Source of the DNA: Marinobacterium sp. xm-d-530
GTDB taxonomy: Bacteria; Pseudomonadota; Gammaproteobacteria; Pseudomonadales; Balneatricaceae
Assembly (NCBI RefSeq): GCF_013283365.1
Contig: NZ_WBYM01000002.1
Location: 1-64,000 of the forward strand
Direction: 5' to 3'
Length of the DNA: 64,000 nt
Below the pieces are notes generated by a model. That model saw only the letters and a program-made list of their open reading frames with translations. It did no database searches and was not told the origin of the DNA. The first letter of the stretch is position 1. Every line of letters starts with the position of its first letter. This document shows, one piece after another, positions 46,122 to 55,869 of the stretch. The translations under genes and the position numbers were made by a program.

Positions 46122-46538
46122 TTAAGGGCGTAAGTAAGCATAACCCTCTTTCTGAAGCTCCATCAAACGCACGACGCCAGAGGGTACTTTTTTGGCTTCA
46201 CTCAGCAACACCAAATCCTTGCCAGCTTTCTTGCTCATTTTTGTATAAGTGTTATTACACGCCGAAAACTTGAAACTCTCATCCATACCTAGAGTTTCCA
46301 AACGCTCTTTTACTGGCGAATTTTCAAGATACATGTTTAAACCAGGGCCATAAGCAACCAGTTCAACAATCACATCATCACCTTTCGCTGAATAGTAAGC
46401 TTTAACATTTTGCGCATTGTTTAGTGCTAAGTTCATTACTTTAGGATCGTTTTCATCAACATGAATTGCGAGACGTTGAGTGTCAGCGAACGCTGAAGTT
46501 GAAACTAAAGCTGCAGCGAGTAGAAGTGTTTTTTTCAT
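46122..46538 (-). CDS. Periplasmic DsrE-family protein
   Basis: A 138-residue protein with a Sec signal peptide (MKKTLLLAAALVSTSAFA, cleavage after about residue 18). The rest has a DsrE/F-like fold (RLAIHVDENDPKVMNLALNNAQNV, VIVELVAYGPGLNMY). A single Cys in FSACNNTY sits where some DsrE proteins have the reactive Cys. Exported DsrE proteins are common and poorly understood; sulfur relay is possible but not shown. It has its own position between the cheBR terminator and the kinase gene. Confidence 0.78.
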   Translation of the reverse strand: MKKTLLLAAALVSTSAFADTQRLAIHVDENDPKVMNLALNNAQNVKAYYSAKGDDVIVELVAYGPGLNMYLENSPVKERLETLGMDESFKFSACNNTYTKMSKKAGKDLVLLSEAKKVPSGVVRLMELQKEGYAYLRP

Positions 46539-46564
46539 GGTAAAACCCTGTTTTTTTTAGTTAT

Positions 46565-46592
46565 AAAAAAGCCCCGGCACTGCCGAGGCTTT
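46565..46592 (-). terminator. Terminator of the cheB-cheR-PAS gene
   Basis: On the minus strand, AAAGCCTCGGCA-GTGCCGGGGCTTTTTT stem-loop with one mismatch and a T-run. It lies 35 bases after the end of the CheB-CheR gene. Confidence 0.8.
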
Positions 46593-46626
46593 AATTTTTA
46601 GAATCATAGGGTTAATTAGTCAAGCA

Positions 46627-49521
46627 CTAGTCAATAACCCTAATGATTGAAGTGATGATATCGTGCTCATGGGCATCAACCTCTTCACGTTTAGCAACGT
46701 CATGAACTTTGACGATTGAGCCATCTCGACGTTTGATCTTGTAGGTCATGTCCCAGCCTTGCGTCTCACTGTCCTTGTAGTGATTAGCGACACGCTCCCT
46801 ATCACCATGATCAACGATATCGAGGAAGGTTTCAGAATCTCTTAAGAGAACATCAGAGTTACGCATTGTGATCTGCTCTAAGCGCTGAGATACATGCAGG
46901 ATCTTTGCAAAGCCTGGTGCTAGGATCATAACGCCTTCTGAAATAACTTTACCGACCTCATTTAACATGGCATCTACGAGAGAGGCATGATCAATCGATT
47001 CACTCAATTTGGTGGTTTCGGTAAAGGTCAGTACAGCACCCGAAATAATTCCTTGATCACGGCGATATGGGCTGATGTTCATAAGGTATTTTTCACCCTT
47101 ACTTTCCAACTCCCGGCGCACAGGAGAGCCTGACTGGATGACATTATCCAGAAGCTTTTCAAAATCTGGAACATCAATGTGACGAGGCAGCTTAGTCAAC
47201 TTATGGCCTACATCGTCCGGCAAAATACCGAAGAGTCGAACGGCTTGCGGTGTGAATCGAGCGACGCGATGATCAGTATCCACCACGATCAAACCCATAT
47301 CCAATGAGCGCTGAATATTCACTAAGGTTTCATTACTGTCAGTCAACAGAATCGATTTAGCCTGTAATTCGTCGTTAACGGTAGTTAACTCTTCGTTGGT
47401 GGCTTGCAACTCCTCGTTAGTCGTTTCCAACTCCTCATTAGAAGCCTGCAGCTCCTCGGTCGAAGCTTGCAACTCTTCGTTTAGAGCCTGAAGCTCTTCA
47501 TTTGATGTCTCAAGCTCTTCAACAACAGCCTGAAGGTGATCGCGAGTACGTTGTAACTCCTCTTCTAGCTCTTCAACCACTCCTGCATCCGCAGAGGCCT
47601 TAGGTGGATTATCGGTGCTGACGGCAGGAGTCTCTAAAATACGGTTGAAACTCATGATGTAGGCCTGAGTTTCACTGATGTTATCAACCACGCGTTGAAC
47701 CGAAATATTAACGGTAGAGGTGACATCATCAGGAAACTTAAATCGCACGATGTGATCAATTTTATCCTGCTCGCCACGGGAGACCCTATTGATCAAAGCG
47801 CGAACTTCGGTCTGTATCTGAGGATGTGACAGACTGACAATGTCAAAGTTAGCTTTACCTGGATTGATTTTCAGGTAGGGAGAGATATCCCCAAAGTACT
47901 TAATCGGTTGAAATTGATCACTTAACTGGATACTAGGAGGGGCAAAACTGTCGATCAGTGCTGAAAAGACCTTCTCCTCTATCCGGTGCGCTGGCGATGG
48001 ATTATTGGTGTTTTTTAATGACTGAACCGTATTGTTAATACCTTTCGTCAATGCACCAGAGAAACGACCATAAGAGACGGCACCTGGTTTACGCTTGTAG
48101 AGCTTGTTCGATTTATCTACAAAATCGAACAGTTTGTCACCCGTTGAACCTATGGATTCAGACTTGCCTAAGAATAGGTAACCACCTGGGTTAAGAGCGT
48201 AGTGGAAATTATTAACCAACTGATCCTGAAGCGGGTTGTTCAAATAAATCATCAAGTTACGGCAGCTTACAAGATTCATTCTAAGGAAGGAAGGGTCTTT
48301 TACCAGATCGTGCTTAGCAAACATACACATGTCTCTAACCCACTTTTTAATCCGATATTTATTAGCCTCTAGATCAAAATAGGTACTTAGCATCGCAGGA
48401 GAGAGATTTTCTACCGCAGCATCGACATAGACACCCTGCCTAGCGATATCTAGATTGAGTTCATTGATATCCGTAGCAAAGATCTTAACGTCGAATCCTC
48501 TTAGAGTTGCCCCTAGACGCTCCGCCAACATAATGGCGATGGTGTAGACCTCTTCACCGGTAGCACAGGCGGGAATCCAAATACGAATAGAGCGACTCTG
48601 CTCTGCTTGTTTAATGATGTTATCAAGCACTTTACCCAGTGCATCAAACGCCTCTTCATCACGAAAGAAGCTGGTGACTGAGATCAGGAAGCTACGCTGA
48701 ACCAACTCCAACTCATCCGGATCCTTGTCTACATGCGCAAAATAGTCGTCGATAGAGTTGAGCCTTAACGCTGACATACGGCGCTGAAGTTGACGCTCTA
48801 GCGTTGCGCGTTTGTATTGACGGAAATCCAAGCCAGTCTCTGTCAAAATGCGTTCAATAAGAGAGTCGACTGAGACTACAGTCTCTTCATCTTTTCCAAC
48901 AGACTTCAACACCTCAGGACGGTGGTGACTGTCGGACAGGTAGTTAGCAATCTCTTCTGGGGATAGGATTAGATCAGCCAAACGCGCACGGATCGCTGAA
49001 TTTGGCATGCCATCGTACTTAGCCGTATCCGGTTGTTGAGCGATGGTAATACCACCTGCATCACGCACTTCACGAAAACCCTGCGTACCATCAGAACCGG
49101 TACCCGAAAGAACCACTGCAATGGATCGGCTACCATAGTTGATGGCTAATGATTTAAACAGTTTGTCGATAGAGGGTTTAGCACCTACATCGTCAGAAGG
49201 TAAAGAAATATGGAATCGGCCATCAACCACTGAGATATCGGTATTGGGAGTGTTAACGTAGACGGTATTGGGTTTAATCTCGACGCCATCTTCAGCCCCA
49301 ACTACTTCGTAATCACAGTTTTTAGAGAGCAACTCAACCAACAGACTGCGATGCTGAGGTGCCATATGCTGGGCAATAACAAAAGCTAAATGGCCATTAG
49401 GTTGGGAGCTTCTTAGTAGAGCTGTAATCGCCTCAAGGCCACCAGCAGATGCCCCCAAAGCCACAACAATTAAACCTTCAGACATCTCGGCAGGTAGCCG
49501 AGAATCATTCACATTATCCAA
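46627..49521 (-). CDS. CheB-CheR-PAS fusion (chemotaxis-type methylesterase/methyltransferase)
   Basis: A 964-residue protein. The CheB methylesterase domain (about 16-195) has the triad motifs GASAGG, AQHMAPQH and SGTGSDGTQG. The CheR methyltransferase domain (about 215-485) has SFFRDEEAF, ACATGEEVYTIA and SCRNLMIYLN. A linker is followed by a long heptad coiled coil (about 655-735, EEL-rich) and two PAS-like domains (about 740-960). No receiver or kinase domain is attached. The start is TTG 49521 with AGAGGT upstream. No chemoreceptor or cheA is nearby, so it is an orphan signalling protein that may work with the receiver-kinase at 44949. Confidence 0.93.
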   Translation of the reverse strand: MDNVNDSRLPAEMSEGLIVVALGASAGGLEAITALLRSSQPNGHLAFVIAQHMAPQHRSLLVELLSKNCDYEVVGAEDGVEIKPNTVYVNTPNTDISVVDGRFHISLPSDDVGAKPSIDKLFKSLAINYGSRSIAVVLSGTGSDGTQGFREVRDAGGITIAQQPDTAKYDGMPNSAIRARLADLILSPEEIANYLSDSHHRPEVLKSVGKDEETVVSVDSLIERILTETGLDFRQYKRATLERQLQRRMSALRLNSIDDYFAHVDKDPDELELVQRSFLISVTSFFRDEEAFDALGKVLDNIIKQAEQSRSIRIWIPACATGEEVYTIAIMLAERLGATLRGFDVKIFATDINELNLDIARQGVYVDAAVENLSPAMLSTYFDLEANKYRIKKWVRDMCMFAKHDLVKDPSFLRMNLVSCRNLMIYLNNPLQDQLVNNFHYALNPGGYLFLGKSESIGSTGDKLFDFVDKSNKLYKRKPGAVSYGRFSGALTKGINNTVQSLKNTNNPSPAHRIEEKVFSALIDSFAPPSIQLSDQFQPIKYFGDISPYLKINPGKANFDIVSLSHPQIQTEVRALINRVSRGEQDKIDHIVRFKFPDDVTSTVNISVQRVVDNISETQAYIMSFNRILETPAVSTDNPPKASADAGVVEELEEELQRTRDHLQAVVEELETSNEELQALNEELQASTEELQASNEELETTNEELQATNEELTTVNDELQAKSILLTDSNETLVNIQRSLDMGLIVVDTDHRVARFTPQAVRLFGILPDDVGHKLTKLPRHIDVPDFEKLLDNVIQSGSPVRRELESKGEKYLMNISPYRRDQGIISGAVLTFTETTKLSESIDHASLVDAMLNEVGKVISEGVMILAPGFAKILHVSQRLEQITMRNSDVLLRDSETFLDIVDHGDRERVANHYKDSETQGWDMTYKIKRRDGSIVKVHDVAKREEVDAHEHDIITSIIRVID

Positions 49522-49621
49522 AACAGACCTCTAACATCAGTGTTTATAGATTCAGAATAGTTGAATCACGTAAAAAAGGAATAGTTAGAAAAAAATAATC
49601 TGCATCCAGCTGTTTTTCTAC

Positions 49622-49649
49622 TTGCAGAATAAATTTCACACCATAAAAT
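49622..49649 (+). promoter_or_regulatory. Promoter of tRNA-Val
   Basis: TTGCAG (49622-49627), 16-bp spacer, TAAAAT (49644-49649). The predicted start is a few bases before the mature tRNA end at 49662. Confidence 0.6.
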
Positions 49650-49661
49650 ACCCAGCCAAAT

Positions 49662-49738
49662 ACGACCGTAGCTCAGTTGGTTAGAGCACTACCTTGACAT
49701 GGTAGGGGTCGGCAGTTCGAATCTGCCCGGTCGTACCA
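49662..49738 (+). tRNA. tRNA-Val(GAC)
   Basis: A 77-base cloverleaf. The acceptor stem ACGACCG pairs with CGGTCGT. The D arm is GCTCAGTTGGTTAGAGC and the anticodon stem CTACC/GGTAG has loop TTGACAT with anticodon GAC (49696-49698). The T arm is GGCAG-TTCGAAT-CTGCC, and CCA is encoded. A terminator follows at once. Confidence 0.97.
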
Positions 49739-49744
49739 GATATT

Positions 49745-49771
49745 AAGCCTCGCTTTTGCGGGGCTTTTTTG
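49745..49771 (+). terminator. Terminator after tRNA-Val
   Basis: AAGCCTCGC-TTTT-GCGGGGCTT with a T-run and one G-T mismatch in the stem. Nearly the same hairpin recurs at 50972-50998. Confidence 0.88.
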
Positions 49772-49841
49772 TGCTCTTCTGTTGGAGTCTTATCGAAGAT
49801 GAGACGATACCCTATCGCGGCCTTTTCAAGACCGCTCCAAC
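49748..49841. repeat. Terminator-plus-repeat unit, copy A
   Basis: Starts with CCTCGCTTTTGCGGGG and runs through GTTGGAGTCTTATCGAAGATGAG and CGCGGCC to GACCGCTCCAAC. Its last 60 bases have complementary ends GTTGGAG...CTCCAAC. It is highly similar to copy B at 50977-51067, which lies on the other side of the dioxygenase gene. Confidence 0.8.
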
Positions 49842-49983
49842 TTATACCCCATACAAAAGTTGAATATTGTTATAGACTTAAACAATCATAATTGTAACAG
49901 CAGTTATTTCTAATACTTGGCCTAATCTATTGGCCTTAGCTTTATCACAATAATTAATACTATTTCGTACAGAGGAATTTAGA

Positions 49984-50955
49984 GTGTCAGTCATTCTTAA
50001 AGAGAAATTCGAAGGCCCATCAGCTTGGAAAGGCAAAGATATAAAAGATGATGGATCTTGGATCTACCACTGGTCCGATGAGTCAATCGCCATTCTTGAA
50101 AAAGGACTTGCCGCAGTCAAAGCGAAAGGCCTAACTACACCTAACTTCACTAAAGAAGATTTCCCGATCACCGAGCTTGCGGAAGAGATCAACTACTTCA
50201 ATACCGAGCTTGAGGATGGCAAAGGCTTCATACTTATCCGCGGCCTACCTATTGAGCGTTACACTGACGAAGAGACCGCAATTATCTACTACGGCCTTGG
50301 CCTTCATATGGGTATCCCTGTATCACAGAACATCAAAGGCGATATGATCGGCCACGTGAAAGATATCGGTGCAAAAGATCCTAAATCGGTCCGTGTTTAT
50401 GAAACCAATGAGTATCTACCCTACCACGCAGACCTCTCTGACGTTGTCGGACTATTAAGTCTTCGCAAAGCCAAATCCGGCGGCATGAGCAGCTTGTCTA
50501 GCGCCATTACTCTTTTCAATGAGATTCTAGAAAACCATACCGAGTACCTTGGCCTGTTGCACCGCCATTTCCTAATGGAGCACATCAATAATGGTGATGC
50601 CGGCCCGGTACCAATTTTCAGTTACTACAAAGGCAAACTGAGTGCGATGCATCTGCGCCAGTACATTGAAATTGCACAAGAGAAAGCTGGACTGCCACTG
50701 TCACCAGTAGAGGTAGAAGCCTTTGATCTGGTTGATTCGATCTTGAATGACCCCGATATCCGCTTGGATATGATGATGGAACCGGGTGATATTCAGTTTG
50801 CTAATAACTATACAATTTTCCACTCTCGTACTGGCTTTGAAGATTACGAAGAGGAAGATAAGAAGCGTCATCTCCTACGACTTTGGCTGAAGATGCCGAA
50901 CGCACGAGAGTGTGCACCTGACTTCCCTGGTAAAGAGGGTATCGCTAAGCGATAG
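49984..50955 (+). CDS. TauD/TfdA-family Fe(II)/2-oxoglutarate dioxygenase
   Basis: A 323-residue enzyme of the clavaminate-synthase-like/TauD fold. The iron-binding HxD is in YHADLSDVVG, the distal His in NNYTIFHSRTGF, and the 2-oxoglutarate-binding Arg in HLLRLWLK. The start is GTG 49984 with AGAGGA upstream. Substrate is unknown: the sequence departs from true TauD, and there are no taurine or sulfonate genes nearby. It stands alone between tRNA-Val and uvrB, bracketed by two near-identical terminator-repeat units. Confidence 0.85.
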   Translation: MSVILKEKFEGPSAWKGKDIKDDGSWIYHWSDESIAILEKGLAAVKAKGLTTPNFTKEDFPITELAEEINYFNTELEDGKGFILIRGLPIERYTDEETAIIYYGLGLHMGIPVSQNIKGDMIGHVKDIGAKDPKSVRVYETNEYLPYHADLSDVVGLLSLRKAKSGGMSSLSSAITLFNEILENHTEYLGLLHRHFLMEHINNGDAGPVPIFSYYKGKLSAMHLRQYIEIAQEKAGLPLSPVEVEAFDLVDSILNDPDIRLDMMMEPGDIQFANNYTIFHSRTGFEDYEEEDKKRHLLRLWLKMPNARECAPDFPGKEGIAKR

Positions 50956-50971
50956 TCGGTCTCTGTGTTAT

Positions 50972-50998
50972 AAAAACCTCGCTTTTGCGGGGTTTTTT
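50972..50998. terminator. Terminator after the TauD-type gene
   Basis: AAAAACCTCGC-TTTT-GCGGGGTTTTTT, good in both directions. It may therefore also serve uvrB on the minus strand, although repeat B lies between. Confidence 0.9.
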
Positions 50999-51067
50999 AT
51001 TGGTTGTTGGAGTCTTGTCGAAGATGAGATGATTAACCCATCGCGGCCTTTGCAAGACCGCTCCAAC
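50977..51067. repeat. Terminator-plus-repeat unit, copy B
   Basis: Same order as copy A: CCTCGCTTTTGCGGGG, GTTGGAGTCTTGTCGAAGATGAG, CGCGGCCTTTGCAAGACCGCTCCAAC. Differences are a handful of substitutions and short indels between the words. Confidence 0.8.
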
Positions 51068-51108
51068 AGATAATGCCGATCCAACAGATCGCTCCAAAAA
51101 TATAGAGG

Positions 51109-53139
51109 CTAGTCTTGTCCGGTATCGATTGCCGAGTGCTTCAACTGCTCTAGCTGATCGCGCAACTGAGCCGCCTTCTCAAACTCCAAGTTCTTAGCGG
51201 CTTCATACATTTTATCTTCCAATGTCGACAACGCTTTAGAGAGCTCTTTAGGCGACATCGCTTTGGCAGAGAGTTGGTACTCTGGCGTTGGTTCAGCCGC
51301 TTTACGAGCTGACTGTTTACCCACCTTCTTACCAGGAATGGTTGCCCCTTCCATGATGTCAGCAACGGACTTCTGAATGCCTTTTGGCGTAATGCCGTGC
51401 TCTTCATTGAAAGCGATCTGCTTTTCACGACGGCGTGCGGTTTCATCCATCGCGCGCTGCATAGATCCGGTAATTCGGTCGGCATAGAGAATCGCACGAC
51501 CATTTACATTACGCGCGGCCCGCCCAATGGTCTGAATCATAGAGGTATCCGATCGTAAGAAGCCCTCTTTATCGGCATCAAGAATCGTCACTAGAGAGAC
51601 CTCCGGCATGTCGATACCCTCACGCAGCAGGTTGATACCGACCAAGACATCAAACTCCCCTATTCGCAGATCTCGTATGATCTCGACACGCTCTACGGTA
51701 TCGATATCAGAGTGCAGGTAGCGCACTTTGACATCATGTTCCGCTAAATACTCTGTTAAATCCTCGGCCATCCGCTTAGTCAGCACAGTTACAATAACTC
51801 GCTCACCTTTAGCGACAGTTTTCCGTACCTCCCCAAGCAAGTCATCGACCTGCGTTTGAGCCGGCCTCACTTCAACCACTGGATCGACCAAGCCCGTTGG
51901 TCTAACCACCTGCTCAACAATCGCTTGAGCATTAGCCGCTTCATATTTGCTGGGCGTGGCAGAGACAAAAATCATTTGGGGCGCTAGATGCTCCCACTCT
52001 TCAAACTTAAGCGGTCGGTTATCCAGCGCTGAGGGTAAACGGAAACCGTACTCAACCAGCGTCTCTTTTCGTGAACGGTCACCACGATACATAGCACCCA
52101 ACTGCGGAACGGTGACATGAGACTCATCGATCACCAACAACGCATTATCTGGAAGGTACTCGAACAGGGTCGGAGGCGGTGCACCGGCAGGCTTCCCTGA
52201 CAGGTAACGCGAGTAGTTTTCAATACCTGAGCAGTAACCTAGCTCGAGGATCATCTCAATATCATAGAGCGTGCGTTGCTCTAACCGCTGCGCCTCCACC
52301 AACTTGTTGTTGTCGCGAAGCTGCTTGAGCCTCTCTCGCAACTCCTCTTTGATATGCTCGACCGCCTCAAGCAGTGTCTCGCGCGGAGTAACATAGTGGG
52401 TTTTAGGGTAGACCGTTGCACGCGGCACGCGACGCAATACTTCACCGGTTAACGGATCAAACCAGGCGAGCTCCTCAATCTCATCGTCAAACAGTTCAAT
52501 GCGAAGCGCATCACGATCCGATTCTGCTGGGTAGATATCGATCACATCCCCTCGGACGCGATAGGTACCACGGTGCAAATCAATATCGTTTCGTGTGTAT
52601 TGGAGCTCCGCCAGTCGACGCAGTAACCCGCGCTGATCAATTCGATCGCCCCGGTCCAAATGGAGCATCATCGCCAAGTAGGATTTAGGGTCACCCAATC
52701 CGTAAATGGCTGAGACGGTGGCCACGATGATGGCATCGTCTCGCTCTAACAGAGCCTTGGTTGCAGAGAGTCGCATCTGCTCAATGTGATCGTTAACCGA
52801 CGCATCTTTCTCGATGAAGGTGTCCGACGATGGAACATAGGCCTCAGGTTGGTAGTAGTCGTAGTAGGAGACAAAATACTCTACCGAATTATTTGGAAAA
52901 AACTCCTTAAATTCACCGTATAGCTGGGCCGCTAGGGTTTTGTTGTGCGCCAATATGATCGTAGGTCGTTGAACTTCAGCAATGACGTTGGCAACGGTAA
53001 AGGTCTTACCCGAACCGGTCACACCCAATAGAGTCTGCGACGCAAGACCGGACTCCAAACCATCCACTAGGCCAGCAATCGCCGTTGGCTGATCCCCTGC
53101 AGGTTCAAATTTGGATGAGACTTTAAACGGAGTTTTCAT
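51109..53139 (-). CDS. uvrB: Excinuclease ABC subunit B
   Basis: A 676-residue DNA-damage recognition helicase of nucleotide excision repair. Walker A is [12 protein letters not shown], the beta-hairpin region [21 protein letters not shown] is intact, the DEAD-like box is [11 protein letters not shown], and the C-terminal UvrC-binding helix pair ([23 protein letters not shown]) is present. Normal length. I found no CTGT-N8-ACAG LexA box upstream, so SOS control is not evident. Confidence 0.97.
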   Translation of the reverse strand: MKTPFKVSSKFEPAGDQPTAIAGLVDGLESGLASQTLLGVTGSGKTFTVANVIAEVQRPTIILAHNKTLAAQLYGEFKEFFPNNSVEYFVSYYDYYQPEAYVPSSDTFIEKDASVNDHIEQMRLSATKALLERDDAIIVATVSAIYGLGDPKSYLAMMLHLDRGDRIDQRGLLRRLAELQYTRNDIDLHRGTYRVRGDVIDIYPAESDRDALRIELFDDEIEELAWFDPLTGEVLRRVPRATVYPKTHYVTPRETLLEAVEHIKEELRERLKQLRDNNKLVEAQRLEQRTLYDIEMILELGYCSGIENYSRYLSGKPAGAPPPTLFEYLPDNALLVIDESHVTVPQLGAMYRGDRSRKETLVEYGFRLPSALDNRPLKFEEWEHLAPQMIFVSATPSKYEAANAQAIVEQVVRPTGLVDPVVEVRPAQTQVDDLLGEVRKTVAKGERVIVTVLTKRMAEDLTEYLAEHDVKVRYLHSDIDTVERVEIIRDLRIGEFDVLVGINLLREGIDMPEVSLVTILDADKEGFLRSDTSMIQTIGRAARNVNGRAILYADRITGSMQRAMDETARRREKQIAFNEEHGITPKGIQKSVADIMEGATIPGKKVGKQSARKAAEPTPEYQLSAKAMSPKELSKALSTLEDKMYEAAKNLEFEKAAQLRDQLEQLKHSAIDTGQD

Positions 53140-53190
53140 TCATCAGACCTAAAATATTAAAAAACGCGGAGTTATAAGGGTTTCAGGGGA

Positions 53191-53219
53191 TTATAACGGA
53201 ACTCAAACTCCTATATAAT
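53191..53219 (+). promoter_or_regulatory. Promoter of the aminotransferase gene
   Basis: A perfect TATAAT (53214-53219) lies 17 bp after a weak TTATAA (53191-53196). Transcription would start near 53226, which rules out the longer reading frame from 53220 and supports the start at 53274. Confidence 0.65.
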
Positions 53220-53273
53220 GTGCAACGCTTTATAAAAGCCACACGAACATTTCGTTTTTTGAGGATATTTCGA

Positions 53274-54458
53274 TTGGACGTTCGACTCTCTAACCGCGTC
53301 AACAACATTAAGCCGTCACCTACTCTGGCTGTCACTAACCGTGCTGCTGAGCTTCGTGCTGCTGGTCAAAACATTATTGGCCTAGGTGCAGGTGAACCTG
53401 ACTTTGATACTCCTGAACACATCAAAGCCGCTGCTATTGCAGCCATTAACAAGGGTATGACCAAATACACCGCTGTCGATGGTACACCAGCGCTTAAAAA
53501 AGCGATTATTGAGAAGTTCTCAAAAGACAACGGTCTCTCTTACGAGCCAAACCAGATTCTAGTCTCATCAGGCGGTAAACAGAGCTTTTTCAACCTATCA
53601 CTGGCACTGATCAATGAAGGTGATGAAGTGGTTATCCCAGCACCCTACTGGGTCTCTTACCCTGATATGGTTCTGGTCTCTGACGGTGTGCCGGTCATTG
53701 TTCCAACGACTCAGGAACAGCGTTTTAAAATGACTGCTGAGCAGTTAAAAGCGGCTCTAACGGACAAAACTCGTCTTGTTGTTATTAACAGCCCTTCAAA
53801 CCCAACAGGCGTTGCTTACACGCTTGATGAGCTGAAAGCACTAGCTGACGTACTGAAAGAGTACCCAGAGGTTCTGATTGCGACGGATGATATGTATGAG
53901 CACATTCGTTTTAATGACCAACCTTTTGTGAACATTCTTAATGCAGCACCAGAGCTTTACGATCGCACCATCGTATTAAACGGTGTCTCTAAGGCCTACT
54001 CAATGACTGGCTGGCGTATCGGTTATGCCGCAGGTCCCGCTAAACTTATCGGTGCAATGAAAAAGGTGCAGTCGCAATCGACATCTAACCCTTGTTCGAT
54101 TGCACAGGAAGCGGCCCGTGCTGCACTGGAAGGCGATCAGGGTTGTGTTGCTGAGATGGTTGTTGCTTTCAAAGAGCGCCATGAATTTGTCGTTTCAGAA
54201 CTGAACAAAATCGAGGGTGTTGAGTGCATCCCTGCCGATGGCACTTTCTACGCATTCCCAAGCTTCCAAGGTGTCATCGATGCACGTTCAGACATCAACG
54301 ATGATATTGAACTGGCTGAATACCTACTTCAGGAAGCCGGTGTCGCACTGGTACCTGGTTCTGCATTCGGCGCGCCGAGCAATATGCGCCTCTCCTTTGC
54401 AACTAGCAAAGAGATACTGGCCGATGCGATTGAGCGAATCGCGAAAGCACTCGCCTAA
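53274..54458 (+). CDS. Class I aminotransferase, aspartate aminotransferase type
   Basis: A 394-residue PLP enzyme. It starts at TTG 53274 (LDVRLSNRVNNI) with GAGG about eight bases upstream. The PLP lysine is in NGVSKAYSMTGWRIGY, the substrate/cofactor Asn in NSPSNPTGVAY, and the C-terminal Arg in NMRLSFATS. The fold is the type Ib aspartate aminotransferase found in many bacteria (transfers amino groups between aspartate and 2-oxoglutarate; some also act on prephenate). Single-gene unit with its own promoter and terminator. Confidence 0.92.
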   Translation: MDVRLSNRVNNIKPSPTLAVTNRAAELRAAGQNIIGLGAGEPDFDTPEHIKAAAIAAINKGMTKYTAVDGTPALKKAIIEKFSKDNGLSYEPNQILVSSGGKQSFFNLSLALINEGDEVVIPAPYWVSYPDMVLVSDGVPVIVPTTQEQRFKMTAEQLKAALTDKTRLVVINSPSNPTGVAYTLDELKALADVLKEYPEVLIATDDMYEHIRFNDQPFVNILNAAPELYDRTIVLNGVSKAYSMTGWRIGYAAGPAKLIGAMKKVQSQSTSNPCSIAQEAARAALEGDQGCVAEMVVAFKERHEFVVSELNKIEGVECIPADGTFYAFPSFQGVIDARSDINDDIELAEYLLQEAGVALVPGSAFGAPSNMRLSFATSKEILADAIERIAKALA

Positions 54459-54481
54459 TCAGGTCTAACTGAACTATACTA

Positions 54482-54508
54482 AACCGGATCTCGTATCCGG
54501 TTTTTTTA
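54482..54508 (+). terminator. Terminator of the aminotransferase gene
   Basis: AAACCGGAT-CTCGT-ATCCGGTTT stem-loop with a run of seven T. Confidence 0.9.
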
Positions 54509-54587
54509 TGTACAGACCTTTGTTATTAATTTAGAAGTTGCTAATATAGCCTTCATTGACTATTAAACGAATTTGACAGGATCTTTT

Positions 54588-55865
54588 ATGAACGCTCGCT
54601 TTGCAAAGCAGTCACTTGCGATTTCGATTGCCACTCTGATTTCAGCGTCAACACAGGCTGGTGTTTTGACCGATCTTTACAACAGCGCCCTTAAAAATGA
54701 CGCCTCTTATCAAGAGAGTCGAGCATTGGCTCTAGCGACCAATACCGATTACGACATAGCGCTGGCTGAGCTATATCCATCAGCCGCTATAGTTGGCACT
54801 TCTACTAAATCAGAACCATCCGGTACGACAACAAACGGTCTAGCTCTATCCATATCACAAGACCTCTTTAATATGAGTGCTTGGTACGGTTACAAAGCAG
54901 CAAAACAAATACCCGAGATCACGCAACTCTCTATAGAGGCTGCTGATCAGGGCTTGATGTTCCGCCTTGTCTCGACCTACCTTGGTGCTCTTAAAGCCAA
55001 AAACGGTTTAGAGGTTGCTGAAGCGCAGGAGCGAGCATTGAAACGCCGTCTAGATCAGGTCAACGCACAGTTCGAAGTGGGCTTGATTGCGATTACTGAT
55101 GTGCTAGAGGCTCGTGCCTCTTACGATGATGCGCGCGCATCCCTATTTACAGCACAAAGTGGTGTTGAGAGCGCTCTCGATTCGCTAGAAAAAATGACGG
55201 GCGTTAGTGGCGTAGATCTTAAAAAGATTCAAGCTAATTACCCTATCGAGGGCATTACTGAAGGGTCAGAATCTGAGTGGGTAGAGAAAGCGTTAGCGGG
55301 TAATATTGCCCTTCGTCTGAAGAAGTTGTCTGAAATTTCAGCCGGTTACAAAGCAGAAGCCTATGCCTCTGCTCACTATCCAACAATAGAACTTTCTCAT
55401 AGTGCTCTGAGTGGTGAAAAAGCCTATGAAAGAAACGGCAACGGGTCGACTGCTTTAACGTTAACAATTCCTATTTTCTCTGGCTTTGCGACCACTGCGA
55501 ACCAAGACAAGTACGCCTACAAACACACAGAAGCACTATTCGCTTACGAAGGTGAAGTTAAAACGGTTAAAGCCGATACCCGTAAACTACTGCGTGACAT
55601 CGAAGCGAGCGTCAAAACCGTTGAGGCTCGCAAAGTCGCACTGGAATCTCGTGAAAAAGCACTAGAGGCAACCTCTCAAGGGTTTGAAGTCGGTACACGT
55701 AACATCGTGGATGTGCTCAACGCTGAGACCGCTCTCTACGCTGCTAAAACAGACTACGCAGAAGCGCGTATCGATCACATCGCGCTTGTCACAGAAATGA
55801 AATCTACTCTAGGTACACTAAGTCCTGCAGACATTGAGTCTCTTGATAGCTGGCTAGAAGGTTAA
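54588..55865 (+). CDS. TolC-family outer-membrane channel protein
   Basis: A 425-residue outer-membrane efflux protein. A Sec signal peptide (cleavage near STQAG) precedes two repeats of the TolC fold, each with long helices (RALKRRLDQVNAQFEVGLIAITDVLEA and SREKALEATSQGFEVGTRNIVDVLNAE); the two-fold internal repeat is easy to see. ATG 54588 has AGGA upstream and is preferred over the start five codons earlier. It could serve as the missing outer-membrane partner of the RND systems at 4505 and 9275. It is followed four bases later by the arsJ-like gene. Confidence 0.92.
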   Translation: MNARFAKQSLAISIATLISASTQAGVLTDLYNSALKNDASYQESRALALATNTDYDIALAELYPSAAIVGTSTKSEPSGTTTNGLALSISQDLFNMSAWYGYKAAKQIPEITQLSIEAADQGLMFRLVSTYLGALKAKNGLEVAEAQERALKRRLDQVNAQFEVGLIAITDVLEARASYDDARASLFTAQSGVESALDSLEKMTGVSGVDLKKIQANYPIEGITEGSESEWVEKALAGNIALRLKKLSEISAGYKAEAYASAHYPTIELSHSALSGEKAYERNGNGSTALTLTIPIFSGFATTANQDKYAYKHTEALFAYEGEVKTVKADTRKLLRDIEASVKTVEARKVALESREKALEATSQGFEVGTRNIVDVLNAETALYAAKTDYAEARIDHIALVTEMKSTLGTLSPADIESLDSWLEG

Positions 55866-55869
55866 GTGT

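Noticed and set aside
47340-47580. Repetitive DNA considered as a CRISPR or minisatellite
   Set aside because: It encodes EEL-type heptads of a coiled coil in the CheB-CheR protein; the repeats are coding, short and irregular.
53140-53219. LexA box expected upstream of uvrB
   Set aside because: No CTGT-N8-ACAG motif found in the gap.
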